Below, one piece after another: positions 1 to 8,365 of a DNA stretch of 64,000 nt (position 1 is its first letter; each line of letters starts with the position of its first letter). The position numbers and the translations under genes are program-made. The stretch lies in the NCBI RefSeq assembly GCF_009601025.1, contig NZ_WIVE01000010.1, forward strand, positions 19,681 to 83,680, read 5' to 3'. The notes beneath the pieces are model-generated. The model worked only from the letters and a program-made list of their open reading frames with translations, did not search any database and was not told the DNA's origin. Source of the DNA: Roseospira navarrensis (GTDB lineage Bacteria; Pseudomonadota; Alphaproteobacteria; Rhodospirillales; Rhodospirillaceae).

Positions 1-75
1 TCGGACCTGACCCAGATCGTGGGCAACTCCGACCTGCTGGACTCTCACATTCTGAAGTACATGGCGAAGAAATAG
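1..75 (+). CDS. 3' end of an unidentified gene (partial)
   Basis: An open frame enters from the left edge and stops with TAG at 73-75, leaving 24 residues that end in KYMAKK. The tail is charged and looks like a normal C-terminus, but it is too short to assign to a family. It converges on mgtE with only 25 bases between the two stop codons. Function unknown. Confidence 0.45.
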   Translation, partial: SDLTQIVGNSDLLDSHILKYMAKK

Positions 76-100
76 GCGGCTGGGCAGCGACAGCGGGCGG

Positions 101-1486
101 CTACAGAATAAACACCGCCGCCAAGCCCAGGAAGGCGAAGAACCCGACCACGTCCGTGACCGTCGTCAGAAACACCCCGGACGACACGGCCGGATCCACC
201 TTCAGGCGGTCCAGGGCCAGCGGGATCGCGATGCCCGCAAGAGCGGCCGCCAGCATGTTGATGACCATCGCCGCCCCGATCACCAGCCCGATGGCAATGT
301 TGCCGAACCAGACATAGGACACCGCGCCCGTCAGCACGGCGAAGACCAGGCCGTTGATGAGGCCGACCACCGTCTCCTTGCCCACGATGCGCATGGCGTT
401 GGCGGGCGTCAGTTCCTTGGTCGCGAGCGCCCGCACGGCGATGGTCAGCGTCTGGGTGCCGGCGTTGCCGCCCATCGAGGCCACGATGGGCATCAGCACC
501 GCCAGCGCCACCACGGCCTGCAGGGTCGATTCGAACACGCCGATCACCAGCGACGCCAGGATGGCCGTGCCCAGGTTCAGGACCAGCCAGGTGGAGCGCG
601 CCTTGACGGTGTCCACCACGGCCGAGAACAGGTCGCGTTCCGACAGACCGGCGAGGCGGAACATGTCGTCCTCCGCCTCCTCGTCGATCACGTCCACCAC
701 GTCATCCACGGTGATGCGCCCGACCAGCCGACCCGAGGCGTCCACCACCGGGGCCGACAACAGGTCCTGCTGACGGAACAGGAAGGCGACTTCCTCCTGG
801 TCCATGGTGATGGTGATCTCGGTCGTCTTGGGGTCCATGATCTGGTTGAGGCGAACGGGCCGGCGCGAGCGCAGCAGCGCGGACAGGCGCACGTTGCCCA
901 CGGGCCGGTGACGCGGATCGACGATGAAGATCTGATAGAACTCGTCGGGCAGACGCGCGCCGGAGCGCAGGTAGTCGATGGTCTCGCCCACCGTCCAGTA
1001 GCTGGGCACCGCGACCAGTTCGCGCTGCATCAGACGGCCGGCGCAATATTCCGGCAGCGCCAGCGCCTGTTCGATCACCGCGCGCATTTCGGCCGGCAGC
1101 TTGCCCAGCACCTCGGCGCGTTCCTCGTCGTCCTCGATCTGGCCGACCAGATAGACCGCGTCGTCCGACTCCACCTCCCGCAGGCAGGCGGCGAAATCCT
1201 CGAACCCCAGTTCCTCGATCACCTCCTCGCGGACGGCATCGTCCAGTTCGGGCAGCACCTCGGCGTTGAACACGCTCTTGGTGGCCCGCACGAACAGGGC
1301 GCGGTCCTCGCGGTCCAGGTTCTCGATCAGGTCGGCGATGTCGGCATAGTGCAGCGGCTCGACCAGTTCCAGAAGCTGTTCGGTGTCGCCCGCCTCCAGC
1401 GCCCCATGCACCTGGCCGACGAACTCCGGCAGGAGGCCGTAAGAGTCGTCGCTGCGGAGCACGTCGCTGTGGAGACGGTCGGGCAT
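101..1486 (-). CDS. mgtE: Magnesium transporter MgtE
   Basis: Inner-membrane Mg2+ channel of 461 residues, the usual length for the family. The order is standard: an acidic cytosolic MgtE_N domain (about residues 30-135), two CBS domains (about 135-260) that act as the Mg2+ sensor, and a C-terminal membrane domain with about five helices. The family pore signature is visible as MPIVASMGGNAGTQ. The many Asp and Glu residues of the N domain fit the known Mg2+ gating sites. ATG start at 1486. The gene lies downstream of the histidinol-phosphatase gene on the same strand, 87 bases away. Family knowledge says Mg2+ binding to the N and CBS domains closes the pore; no riboswitch was recognised upstream. 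Confidence 0.95.
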   Translation of the reverse strand: MPDRLHSDVLRSDDSYGLLPEFVGQVHGALEAGDTEQLLELVEPLHYADIADLIENLDREDRALFVRATKSVFNAEVLPELDDAVREEVIEELGFEDFAACLREVESDDAVYLVGQIEDDEERAEVLGKLPAEMRAVIEQALALPEYCAGRLMQRELVAVPSYWTVGETIDYLRSGARLPDEFYQIFIVDPRHRPVGNVRLSALLRSRRPVRLNQIMDPKTTEITITMDQEEVAFLFRQQDLLSAPVVDASGRLVGRITVDDVVDVIDEEAEDDMFRLAGLSERDLFSAVVDTVKARSTWLVLNLGTAILASLVIGVFESTLQAVVALAVLMPIVASMGGNAGTQTLTIAVRALATKELTPANAMRIVGKETVVGLINGLVFAVLTGAVSYVWFGNIAIGLVIGAAMVINMLAAALAGIAIPLALDRLKVDPAVSSGVFLTTVTDVVGFFAFLGLAAVFIL

Positions 1487-1573
1487 GGGCGAAATCCTGT
1501 GGCGTCAGAGAGGCGCGGAACAAGAGGGCCGGGAACAGTCTTCACGGGATATGGGGCCGGACGGCCCGGACCA

Positions 1574-2377
1574 CTAGCGCCCGGTCAGCACGGCCAGCGC
1601 CTGGGCGTGCAGGGCGGCATCCCCGGCGGCCACCACCCAACCGTCGCCGGTCATGGACAACGGCGCGCCGCTGCGGTCGGAGATCACGCCGCCCGCCCCC
1701 TCGACCACGGGCACCAGCGCCATATAGTCATAGGGCTGCATGCCCGGATCCAGCACGAGGTCGATCCAGCCGGCGCTGAGCATGCCGTAAGCGAAACAGT
1801 CCGCGCTGAACCGGCGTTCCGCAACCCGTGCGGACAGCGCGTCGAAGCCGGGGCGGTCCGCGTCGGTGAACAGGTCGGGGCTGGAGGTGAACACGAACGC
1901 CTGCTCCAGGCCCGCGACCGCGCGAGTCCGGCAGGGCTGGCCATTGTGCGTGGTGGGCCGGCCGGCGCAGCCGATCCAGCGTTCGCCGGCGGCCGGGGCG
2001 TCGATCACGCCCAGCACCGGGCGTCCTTTCCAGCACAGGGCGATCAGCGTGCCCCACAGCGGACTGCCGGTGACGAAGGACCGCGTGCCGTCGATGGGGT
2101 CCAGCACCCACACGAACTCGCGATCCAGGCCGGAGCCCCCCTCCTCCTCGCCCAGAATGCCGTGATCCGGGCAGTGCGTCGCCAGCAGGGTCCGCATGAC
2201 CGCCTCGGAGGCGCGGTCGGCGGCGGTGACGGGGGACAGATCGCCCTTGGTCTCCACGGCCAGCGCGGGCGAGCGGAAGCGCGCCAGCGTGGCCTCGCGG
2301 GCCGCGTCCGCCAACTGCTCGGCCAGCGGTTGCAGGGCCTGGATGTCCGCCAACGGCAGGTCGCTCGGCGTGGTCAT
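1574..2377 (-). CDS. hisN: Histidinol-phosphatase, inositol monophosphatase family
   Basis: Metal-dependent phosphatase of 267 residues. GEEEG at residues 76-80 and DPIDGT at 93-98 are the two metal-binding motifs of the inositol monophosphatase superfamily. The C-terminal QPYDYMALVPVVEGAGG block is the form typical of HisN-type histidinol-phosphatases rather than SuhB. HisN removes phosphate from L-histidinol phosphate in histidine synthesis. The frame stays open upstream to 2545, but the ATG at 2377 has AAGGAG six bases before it and begins where homologues begin. Other his genes are not nearby, so the substrate is inferred from motif style. It could also act on other sugar or inositol phosphates. 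Confidence 0.85.
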   Translation of the reverse strand: MTTPSDLPLADIQALQPLAEQLADAAREATLARFRSPALAVETKGDLSPVTAADRASEAVMRTLLATHCPDHGILGEEEGGSGLDREFVWVLDPIDGTRSFVTGSPLWGTLIALCWKGRPVLGVIDAPAAGERWIGCAGRPTTHNGQPCRTRAVAGLEQAFVFTSSPDLFTDADRPGFDALSARVAERRFSADCFAYGMLSAGWIDLVLDPGMQPYDYMALVPVVEGAGGVISDRSGAPLSMTGDGWVVAAGDAALHAQALAVLTGR

Positions 2378-2568
2378 GGCGGACTCCTTGTATTGAGGGC
2401 AGGGCGCGGACACATGCGGGGGAGAACGGAGCAACGGCAGCGGGTGGCGTTGCCGCACCTTGCTGGGAATCGGCGCGCCGATCAAGGCACGTTGCCGAGG
2501 CGGCCTTGTGTCGGGCATGCTCCGGACAACGGGGGACTGGCTCACGGGACGACAAGGGAACAGACGCC

Positions 2569-2766
2569 ATGGCCGAGATCGTCAACCTGCGCCGCGCCCG
2601 CAAGCAGCAGGACCGCGCCGAGAAGGACCGCGCCGCCGCCGCCAACCGCGCGCGCTTCGGCCGCACGCGGGATGCCCGTGCCCGGGAAGAGGACACGCGA
2701 GAGCGCGCCGATCGCCAGCTTGACGGGCACCGGATCGAGCCCCCTGATACGCTGGACGATGCGTGA
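2569..2766 (+). CDS. DUF4169 family small basic protein
   Basis: A 65-residue protein that begins MAEIVNLRRARKQQDR and is rich in Arg, Lys and Ala, the recognisable layout of DUF4169 proteins of Alphaproteobacteria. It contains ENR/FGRTRDAR-like segments and is predicted mainly helical. No catalytic motif or membrane segment is visible and the family has no assigned function. It is divergent from hisN and is followed 36 bases later by the dehydratase gene, so it may be the first gene of that transcript. Confidence 0.75.
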   Translation: MAEIVNLRRARKQQDRAEKDRAAAANRARFGRTRDARAREEDTRERADRQLDGHRIEPPDTLDDA

Positions 2767-2802
2767 GCGCCGCCGGCCCGTTTCCCGCACACAGAGACCC
2801 TC

Positions 2803-3789
2803 ATGACCGCACCCCTGTCGCCCCTGCCCACCCCTGACGACATCGTGGCCGCGCACGATCGCATCCGGCCGCATATCCATCGCACGCCGGTCCTGACCTG
2901 CGACACTCTGGACCGCAAGACCGGCGCCCGGCTGCTGTTCAAGTGCGAGAATGTCCAGAAGTCCGGCGCGTTCAAGGCGCGCGGCGCCAGCAACGCGGTG
3001 TTCGGCCTCGACGCGGACCGGGCGGCGCAGGGCGTGGCCACGCACTCGTCGGGCAACCACGGCGGCGCGCTCGCCTATGCCGCCGCCCGCCGGGGCCTTC
3101 CCTGCCATGTGGTGATGCCGCGCACCGCCCCCCGCGCCAAGCGGGACGCGGTGCTGGGGTACGGCGCCTCGGTGATCGACTGCGACCCGGGCGTGGTGGC
3201 GCGCGAGGCCGCCCTTGCCGAGGTGGTCGCCCGGACCGGCGCGGAACCCGTCCATCCGTTCAACGATGCCCGCGTGATCGCCGGGCAGGCCACCTGTGTC
3301 CTAGAACTGCTGGAGGACGCGGGGCCGCTGGACGCCGTGGTGGCCCCCATCGGCGGCGGCGGGCTGGTGTCGGGCACGTGTCTGGCGCTGGCTGCGATGG
3401 CCCCCGAAACGCGGGTGTACGCCGCCGAGCCGCGCAACGCCGACGACGCCCATCGCTCCCTCAAGGCGGGTCGCCTCATCACCGAGGATGCGCCGGACAC
3501 CATCGCGGACGGCCTGCGGACCTCCATGAAGGATCTGACGTGGCAGGTGGTCTCGCGCCATGTGTCGGATGTGCTTCTGGCCTCGGAAGACGAGATCATC
3601 GCCGCCATGATGCTGATCTGGACGCGGATGAAGATCGTGGTGGAGCCCTCCAGCGCGGTCGCCCTCGCCGCCATCCTGAACGCGCCCGAGGTCCTCGCGG
3701 GCCAGCGCGTCGGGGTGATCCTGACCGGCGGCAACGTGGATCTGGACCGGCTGCCCTGGATGACCGCCCGCACGGGAGAGACCCGGTGA
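2803..3789 (+). CDS. bhcB: PLP-dependent beta-hydroxyaspartate/threonine-type dehydratase (BhcB-like)
   Basis: A 328-residue fold-type II PLP enzyme. Lys58 in SGAFKARGAS is the expected Schiff-base lysine, SSGNHG (82-87) binds the substrate carboxylate, and GGGGLVSG (184-191) binds the PLP phosphate. The family contains threonine dehydratase, serine racemase and 3-hydroxyaspartate dehydratase. The length, the absence of a C-terminal ACT domain, and segments such as ATHSSGNH, VMPRTAP and LTGGNVDLDRLPW resemble BhcB, which dehydrates erythro-beta-hydroxyaspartate to iminosuccinate. The next gene, overlapping by four bases, is a BhcC-like aldolase that would make this substrate from glycine and glyoxylate. 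Serine or threonine dehydratase activity is the alternative. Confidence 0.7.
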   Translation: MTAPLSPLPTPDDIVAAHDRIRPHIHRTPVLTCDTLDRKTGARLLFKCENVQKSGAFKARGASNAVFGLDADRAAQGVATHSSGNHGGALAYAAARRGLPCHVVMPRTAPRAKRDAVLGYGASVIDCDPGVVAREAALAEVVARTGAEPVHPFNDARVIAGQATCVLELLEDAGPLDAVVAPIGGGGLVSGTCLALAAMAPETRVYAAEPRNADDAHRSLKAGRLITEDAPDTIADGLRTSMKDLTWQVVSRHVSDVLLASEDEIIAAMMLIWTRMKIVVEPSSAVALAAILNAPEVLAGQRVGVILTGGNVDLDRLPWMTARTGETR

Positions 3790-4943
3790 CCCCGCCCCCC
3801 GCGACCGCCGCCCCGCCCGTCGTCGGCCTGACCGTGCCCGCCGCCGTGGGCATGACCCTGGACCAGATCGCCACCCCGGCGCTGATCGTGGACCTGGATG
3901 CCTTCGAACGGAACGTGGCCACCATGAAGGCCTTCGTCGAGGCCCGGGGTCTGCGCCTGCGCGCCCACGCCAAGACGCACAAGTCCGCCGACATCGCGCG
4001 CTATCAGATCGAGCATGGCGGCGCCTGCGGCATCTGCTGCCAGAAGGTGTCGGAGGCCGAAGCCCTGGTGGCGGGCGGGGTGCGGGACGTCCTCGTGTCC
4101 AATCAGGTGGTGGACCCGACCAAGATCGACCGCATGGCGGCGCTGGCGACCCGCGCCCGCGTACTGTGCTGCGTGGACGACGCGGGCAACGTGGCCGACC
4201 TGTCCGCGGCGGCGACCCGCCACGGCGTGACCCTGGAATGCCTCGTCGAGGTGGACGTGGGCGCCGGCCGCTGCGGCGTCGCCCCCGGCCCGGCCGCTGT
4301 GGATCTGGCCCGGGCCATCGCCGCCGCCCCGGGCCTCACGTTCGCGGGCCTGCAGGCCTATCAGGGCAACGCCCAGCACCTGTACGCCTTCGCCGAGCGC
4401 AAGGCGGCCGTCGCGGCCGCCGTGGCCCTGACGCGCGAGACCGTGGCCCTGCTGGAGGCCGCCGGCCTGCCCTGCCCCATCGTCGGCGGTGCGGGCACCG
4501 GGACCTATGTCTTCGAAGCCGCGTCGGGCGTCTACACCGAGCTTCAGTGCGGCTCCTACATCTTCATGGACGCCGACTACCGGCGGGTGCGCGACGCGGC
4601 GGACCGGCCCATGGGCGAGTTCGCGCCCAGTCTATTCCTGCTGACCGCGATCATGTCGCACGCCAAGCCGGATCAGGCCGTCTGCGACGCCGGCCTGAAG
4701 GTGCAGAGCGTGGATTCCGGTCTGCCGGTGGTCTTCGGGCGGGACGACGTGGAATACGTGGCCTGTTCCGACGAACACGGCGTGATCGCCGATCCCAAGG
4801 GCGTGCTGCGCCTGAACGAGCGGCTCAAGCTGATCCCCGGCCATTGCGACCCGACGTGCAACATCCACGACTGGTACGTGGCGGTCCGGGGTGATCGCGT
4901 CGAGGCCCTGTGGCCCGTCACCGCGCGCGGCCTGGCTTTTTGA
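3786..4943 (+). CDS. bhcC: DSD1-family PLP enzyme, 3-hydroxy-D-aspartate aldolase-like (BhcC-like)
   Basis: A fold-type III PLP enzyme of 385 residues from a GTG start whose GTGA overlaps the stop of the dehydratase gene; GGGAGA lies just upstream. The PLP lysine sits in RAHAKTHKS (Lys63). The C-terminal GHCDPTCNIHDW carries the His and Cys ligands of the divalent metal used by D-threonine and 3-hydroxyaspartate aldolases and D-serine dehydratase of the DSD1 family. Reaction by homology: glycine plus glyoxylate to beta-hydroxyaspartate, or the reverse. A later ATG at 3852 would cut the protein to 363 residues. The overlap implies translational coupling. D-threonine aldolase is an alternative reading. 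Confidence 0.7.
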   Translation: MTPPPATAAPPVVGLTVPAAVGMTLDQIATPALIVDLDAFERNVATMKAFVEARGLRLRAHAKTHKSADIARYQIEHGGACGICCQKVSEAEALVAGGVRDVLVSNQVVDPTKIDRMAALATRARVLCCVDDAGNVADLSAAATRHGVTLECLVEVDVGAGRCGVAPGPAAVDLARAIAAAPGLTFAGLQAYQGNAQHLYAFAERKAAVAAAVALTRETVALLEAAGLPCPIVGGAGTGTYVFEAASGVYTELQCGSYIFMDADYRRVRDAADRPMGEFAPSLFLLTAIMSHAKPDQAVCDAGLKVQSVDSGLPVVFGRDDVEYVACSDEHGVIADPKGVLRLNERLKLIPGHCDPTCNIHDWYVAVRGDRVEALWPVTARGLAF

Positions 4944-5004
4944 GTCTGATCGGTGGAGAAACGGCCGCGCCGCTTCATGGGCCGGGATGGCCCAGCCCAA
5001 ACAC

Positions 5005-5252
5005 GGCCCCGAATCCGGATGACGGGGAAGCCATGGTTCGTGCCTCCTCACGAGATCCTTCGCACCCTTCGGGCGCTCAGGATGACAATTTATATAAAAA
5101 GCAAGTCTTCCTGAGGAAGCCCCCGCGACCATCGTTCCGATGGTCGCACTCCTTTGCGGCGGCGCGACGCGTCGCCGGGGGCGACCGAAGGACCTCGGGA
5201 GGCGGTTTGCCACCCATCCGTATCACAGACCGGCGCTCCGGGTTCGGCGCCA
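5005..5252. repeat. Intergenic composite palindromic repeat, family 2, copy 1
   Basis: This fills most of the 402-base gap between the aldolase and aminotransferase genes. The same order of blocks recurs at 18208-18453: CACGAGATCCT, then CCTTCGGGCGCTCAGGATGACA, an AT-rich spacer, TCCTGAGG, a palindrome with GCGACCATCG/CGATGGTCGC, and a GCGTCGCCGGGGGCGAC arm. Imperfect inverted ends can be seen (GGCCCCGAATCCGGA at 5005-5019 against TCCGGGTTCGGCGCC at 5238-5252). It encodes no credible protein. Confidence 0.75.
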
Positions 5253-5345
5253 CGCCAGCCCAAGCCCCACCGTGGACACGGAGCAGCGGTTGGAGGAAAG
5301 TGGGCCCCGTATCCTCCACCGTCCTCCAACCGATCCCGGTCCGCC

Positions 5346-6569
5346 ATGCTCAATCCCGTGCTCGACGCCCTGCCGGACAGCCCGTTCACCCGCATGAACG
5401 CGCTGATCGCCGACGTGACCCCGCCGGCCGACCCGCCGCCGCTGCTGATGTCCGTGGGCGAGCCCCAGAACGCCTACCCCGCCTACGTGGCCGAAACCCT
5501 GACTGAGAACGCTCACCTGTGGGGCAAGTACGTCAGCCCGCGCGGCACCGACGCGCTGAACGCCGCGATGATCGGCTGGCTGGAGCGGCGCTTCGGCCTG
5601 CCCCCCGGCACCATCCGCGCCGGCGAGTCCATCGCCCCCCTGGCGGGCACCCGCGAGGGGCTGTACCTGCTGCCCGAGGTGGTCACGCCGCGCACGGTCG
5701 AGGGCTCGAACCGGCCGCCCGCCGTGCTGATCCCGAACCCGTTCTATCACACCTACGCCGGGGCGGCCCTGACGGCGGGCGCCGAGCCCGTGTTCCTGCA
5801 CACCACGCGCGAGACCAACTATCTCCCGGACCTGGAGGCGGTCTCGCCCGAGATGTGGGCGCGGACCTCGCTGTTCTATCTGTGCTCGCCGTCCAACCCG
5901 GCGGGCTCGGTGGCGGACCTGGACTACCTGAAGCGGGCGATCACGCTGGCGCGAGAGTACGACTTCTGCCTGGTCGTGGACGAGTGCTATGCCGAACTCT
6001 ATTACGGCGCGCCGCCGCCCAGCGCCCTGAACGCCGCGCTGGCGCTGGACGGCACGCTGGACAACGTGGTCGTGTTCCACTCGCTGTCCAAGCGGTCCAG
6101 CCTCGCCGGGTTGAGGGCCGGGTTCTGCGCCGGTGATCCGCGCATTCTGCAGCCGTTCATGAAGCTGCGGGACTACGGCGCGGTGTTCATCCCCCTGCCC
6201 TCGCAGGCCGCCGCCGCCCGGTTGTGGGCCGACGACGACCACGTGGCGGTCAATCGGGCCTACTACCGACGGAACTTCGAGATCGCCGAAACGTATCTGG
6301 GAGACCTGCCGGGCTTCGCCTGGCCCGAGGCCGGGTTCTTCCTGTGGCTGGAGGTGGGCGCCGACGCGGCCGAGCCGCTGGCGAAACGCCTGTGGGCCGA
6401 GGCCGGGGTGAAGGTGGTGCCGGGGGCCTATTTCGGGCGCGCCGACGCGGGCGGGTTCAACCCGGGGGCGCCCTATCTGCGGCTCGCCATGGTCCACGAC
6501 GCGGCCACGACCGAGGCCGCCATGGCGCGCATCCGGCCGGTGTTGTCCGGGGCGGCCGAGGCGCGCTAG
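5346..6569 (+). CDS. dapC: Class I/II aminotransferase, N-succinyldiaminopimelate aminotransferase type
   Basis: A 407-residue fold-type I PLP aminotransferase. Lys249 in SLSKRSSLAGLRAG is the PLP lysine, and SPSNPAG is the conserved Asn-Pro motif. The N-terminus (NPVLDALPDSPFTRMNAL) and the overall pattern match alphaproteobacterial DapC, which makes N-succinyl-LL-diaminopimelate for lysine and peptidoglycan. The ATG at 5346 was chosen because it begins where DapC proteins begin; the frame is open further upstream into the repeat. No other dap gene is nearby, so the substrate is inferred. It does not resemble the class V aminotransferase BhcA, despite its place after the BhcB/BhcC pair. Confidence 0.85.
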   Translation: MLNPVLDALPDSPFTRMNALIADVTPPADPPPLLMSVGEPQNAYPAYVAETLTENAHLWGKYVSPRGTDALNAAMIGWLERRFGLPPGTIRAGESIAPLAGTREGLYLLPEVVTPRTVEGSNRPPAVLIPNPFYHTYAGAALTAGAEPVFLHTTRETNYLPDLEAVSPEMWARTSLFYLCSPSNPAGSVADLDYLKRAITLAREYDFCLVVDECYAELYYGAPPPSALNAALALDGTLDNVVVFHSLSKRSSLAGLRAGFCAGDPRILQPFMKLRDYGAVFIPLPSQAAAARLWADDDHVAVNRAYYRRNFEIAETYLGDLPGFAWPEAGFFLWLEVGADAAEPLAKRLWAEAGVKVVPGAYFGRADAGGFNPGAPYLRLAMVHDAATTEAAMARIRPVLSGAAEAR

Positions 6570-6604
6570 ACTGCCCCGTCCCGACCAGCGCGGAGACCCA
6601 TCCG

Positions 6605-6895
6605 GTGGCCACGCCCCCCTCTCGCAAGCCCGAACCGGGCGTTCTCATCCCGCCGCCCAAGCGCGCTGGCCTGCGGTCGCGCGCCGGGCGGCCGGCGGCC
6701 TCCGGATCGGGCGAGCAGCACCGCCCGCCCAACACGGTCTGCCAGCGCTGCGGGGCCGAGTTCGGGTGGGACCGGGCCGACAAGCCCGGCAGCCGGTCCG
6801 TGGAATGGTCGGCGCGGCTCATCAAGGGCTCGGAAAAATGCGACTGCGGCTATGGCGAACGCATGACCGGCCGCCCACGTGGTCCTCACCCCTAG
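6605..6895 (+). CDS. Small hypothetical protein with a CxxC...CxC zinc-ribbon-like motif
   Basis: A 96-residue basic protein starting at GTG 6605, with GGAG eight to ten bases upstream. The N-terminal half is Pro- and Arg-rich and probably disordered. The C-terminal half has CQRCG and, about 40 residues later, CDCGYG, enough for one zinc site. It starts 36 bases after the aminotransferase stop and may be cotranscribed with it. No family recognised; the start codon is the least certain part. Confidence 0.5.
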   Translation: MATPPSRKPEPGVLIPPPKRAGLRSRAGRPAASGSGEQHRPPNTVCQRCGAEFGWDRADKPGSRSVEWSARLIKGSEKCDCGYGERMTGRPRGPHP

Positions 6896-6950
6896 GCTCC
6901 GGCCCATGGAGTCTCCCCACCTTCCTGTCCGCCTGACGGAGATCGTCTTC

Positions 6951-7439
6951 ATGTCCACAGGATGCCCCGGCGGTCGGCGCCGGCGCCCCCTGCGCTGCGC
7001 CGCCCTTCTGCTGAGCCTCGCCGCCGTCGCGCCCGCCGTGCCGGTGGCGGCCGAGACACCCCCCGCGGCGGCCCCGCTGGCGCTGACCATCACCAACGTG
7101 TCCAGCGCCGAGGGCACGGTCTACGTGGCCGTCTACGACACCCCGGACGCCTTTCTGGACGCCGACCGCAAGCGCCTGGGCGCCAAGGCCCCGGCCGAAG
7201 CGGGCACGGTCCGGCTGTTGGTCGAAGGGCTGCCGCCGGGCCGGTATGCCATCGCCGTCTTTCACGACGAGAACGGCAACGGCGAGTTCGATACCGGCCT
7301 GTTCGGCGTCCCGCTGGAGGGCTTCGGCTTCACCCGCGACCCGTCCGTGGTGCCCTCGCTGCCCGATTTCGAGGATGCCGCGATCTCGCTGGAGCCACCG
7401 GAGGCGCAGGCGACCCTCCGCATGCGCTACACCTTCTAA
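6951..7439 (+). CDS. DUF2141 family secreted protein
   Basis: A 162-residue exported protein. Residues 1-34 form a Sec signal peptide with an Arg-rich n-region and a leucine core. The mature part carries the DUF2141 pattern: an SSAEGTVYVAVYD strand, a LPPGRYAIAVFHDENGNGE segment, then GFGFTRDP near the end. The Asp/Asn-rich HDENGNGEFD loop looks able to bind a cation. The family is a beta-sandwich of unknown role. Upstream in-frame ATGs exist (6906), but the signal peptide fits best from 6951, preceded by GGAG. Confidence 0.8.
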   Translation: MSTGCPGGRRRRPLRCAALLLSLAAVAPAVPVAAETPPAAAPLALTITNVSSAEGTVYVAVYDTPDAFLDADRKRLGAKAPAEAGTVRLLVEGLPPGRYAIAVFHDENGNGEFDTGLFGVPLEGFGFTRDPSVVPSLPDFEDAAISLEPPEAQATLRMRYTF

Positions 7440-7583
7440 TGAAGGCGTTATGATCGGTTTCATGGCATAATTCGGCCAATTTAATTCACTGGATTACTCA
7501 GAAAGAAACCCTCATTGTCTGGGGCAACGGTGGGGCGGCGAACAGCCGGCCCCGGGACGACACCACAGACAGGAGGATTTCCC

Positions 7584-8075
7584 ATGACGACCCAGACCCA
7601 GACCGCGCCCATCAGCATCGGCCTCGACGACAACGCTCGCGCCGGCATTGCGCAGGGCCTGGCCGCGGTGCTGGCGGGCACCTACACGCTCGCGCTGAAG
7701 ACCCAGAACTACCACTGGAACGTGACCGGCCCCCGGTTCAACAGCCTGCATGCTCTGTTCGAGACCCAGTACACGGACCTGCAGGCCGCCAGTGACGATC
7801 TGGCCGAGCGGATCCGCGCCCTGGGCGTCTTCGCGCCGGGCAGCCTCGCCCGCTTCGCCGAGTTGAGCCCGATCGAGGATGCCCCGGACGCCCCGCGCGG
7901 CGCGGATGCCATGGTCACCGATCTGGCGGCCGATCACGACACCATGGCGCGCAGCCTGCGGGCGCTGATCGTCGAGGCCGCCGACGTGGGCGACGAGGCC
8001 ACCGCCGACCTGCTCACCGGCCGGCTGGCGACCCACGAAAAGACCGCGTGGATGCTGCGCAGCAGCGCCGGCTGA
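7584..8075 (+). CDS. dps: Dps family ferritin-like DNA-protection protein
   Basis: A 163-residue ferritin-fold protein. NYHWNVTGPRF followed by the LHALFETQY helix and the D..AERIRALG segment are the Dps signature, with the inter-subunit ferroxidase ligands (His of NYHWNV, and Asp and Glu further on). Dps dodecamers oxidise Fe2+ with peroxide and shield DNA in starvation. The ATG at 7584 has a perfect AGGAGG at -10. A GC-rich hairpin follows the gene. No clear OxyR or Fur site was recognised in the 140-base upstream gap. Confidence 0.93.
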   Translation: MTTQTQTAPISIGLDDNARAGIAQGLAAVLAGTYTLALKTQNYHWNVTGPRFNSLHALFETQYTDLQAASDDLAERIRALGVFAPGSLARFAELSPIEDAPDAPRGADAMVTDLAADHDTMARSLRALIVEAADVGDEATADLLTGRLATHEKTAWMLRSSAG

Positions 8076-8105
8076 TGTGACCCGCCCCGCTCTCGGCTCC
8101 GCAGA

Positions 8106-8132
8106 CCGCCCCGGCTCCCACGGCCGGGGCGG
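8106..8132 (+). terminator. Hairpin terminator after dps
   Basis: A perfect 10-bp stem (CCGCCCCGGC with GCCGGGGCGG) and a 7-base loop, followed by TTGTCGTTT, 30 bases after the dps stop codon. The T-run is interrupted, so termination strength is inferred. Confidence 0.65.
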
Positions 8133-8160
8133 TTGTCGTTTGCAACGGGCCCATGGCAAC

Positions 8161-8361
8161 GGGCAGGACAATCGGGTGAAGGCACGTTTGGCGACCTGCG
8201 AGACCTCGTACGGCGGGTTCGCGCCGACGGCGCAACCCGCCGTATTGCGGCGGTGGGGCGGATTGCCTCCGCCGCATTTCCCTTTGGGAAAGGGGCGGCG
8301 GCGTGTCCGCCCTACGCGACGGCGACGAGGCCACACGCCCTTTCACCCGATTGCCCTGGGG
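8161..8361. repeat. Intergenic element with inverted ends
   Basis: About 200 bases bounded by imperfect inverted repeats: CAATCGGGTGAAGGC near 8169 and GCCCTTTCACCCGATTG near 8336-8352. Inside are a hairpin at 8209-8234 (TACGGCGGGTT against AACCCGCCGTA) and a second GGCGG-rich palindrome around 8260-8320. No open frame looks coding. It directly abuts the MITE-like element that starts at 8366. Confidence 0.55.
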
Positions 8362-8365
8362 CAAC

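Noticed and set aside
1487..1573. An Mg2+-sensing riboswitch (M-box) for mgtE
   Set aside because: The gap is short, with no conserved M-box pattern recognisable by eye.
908..2806. A 632-codon plus-strand open frame across mgtE and hisN
   Set aside because: It runs antisense to two genes with clear family motifs. Its translation is Arg/Gly/His/Gln-rich without any domain, as expected of a GC-rich antisense frame.
2803..6569. A complete beta-hydroxyaspartate cycle operon including the aminotransferase
   Set aside because: The aminotransferase at 5346-6569 has DapC features and is separated by a repeat; no reductase or BhcR regulator is adjacent.
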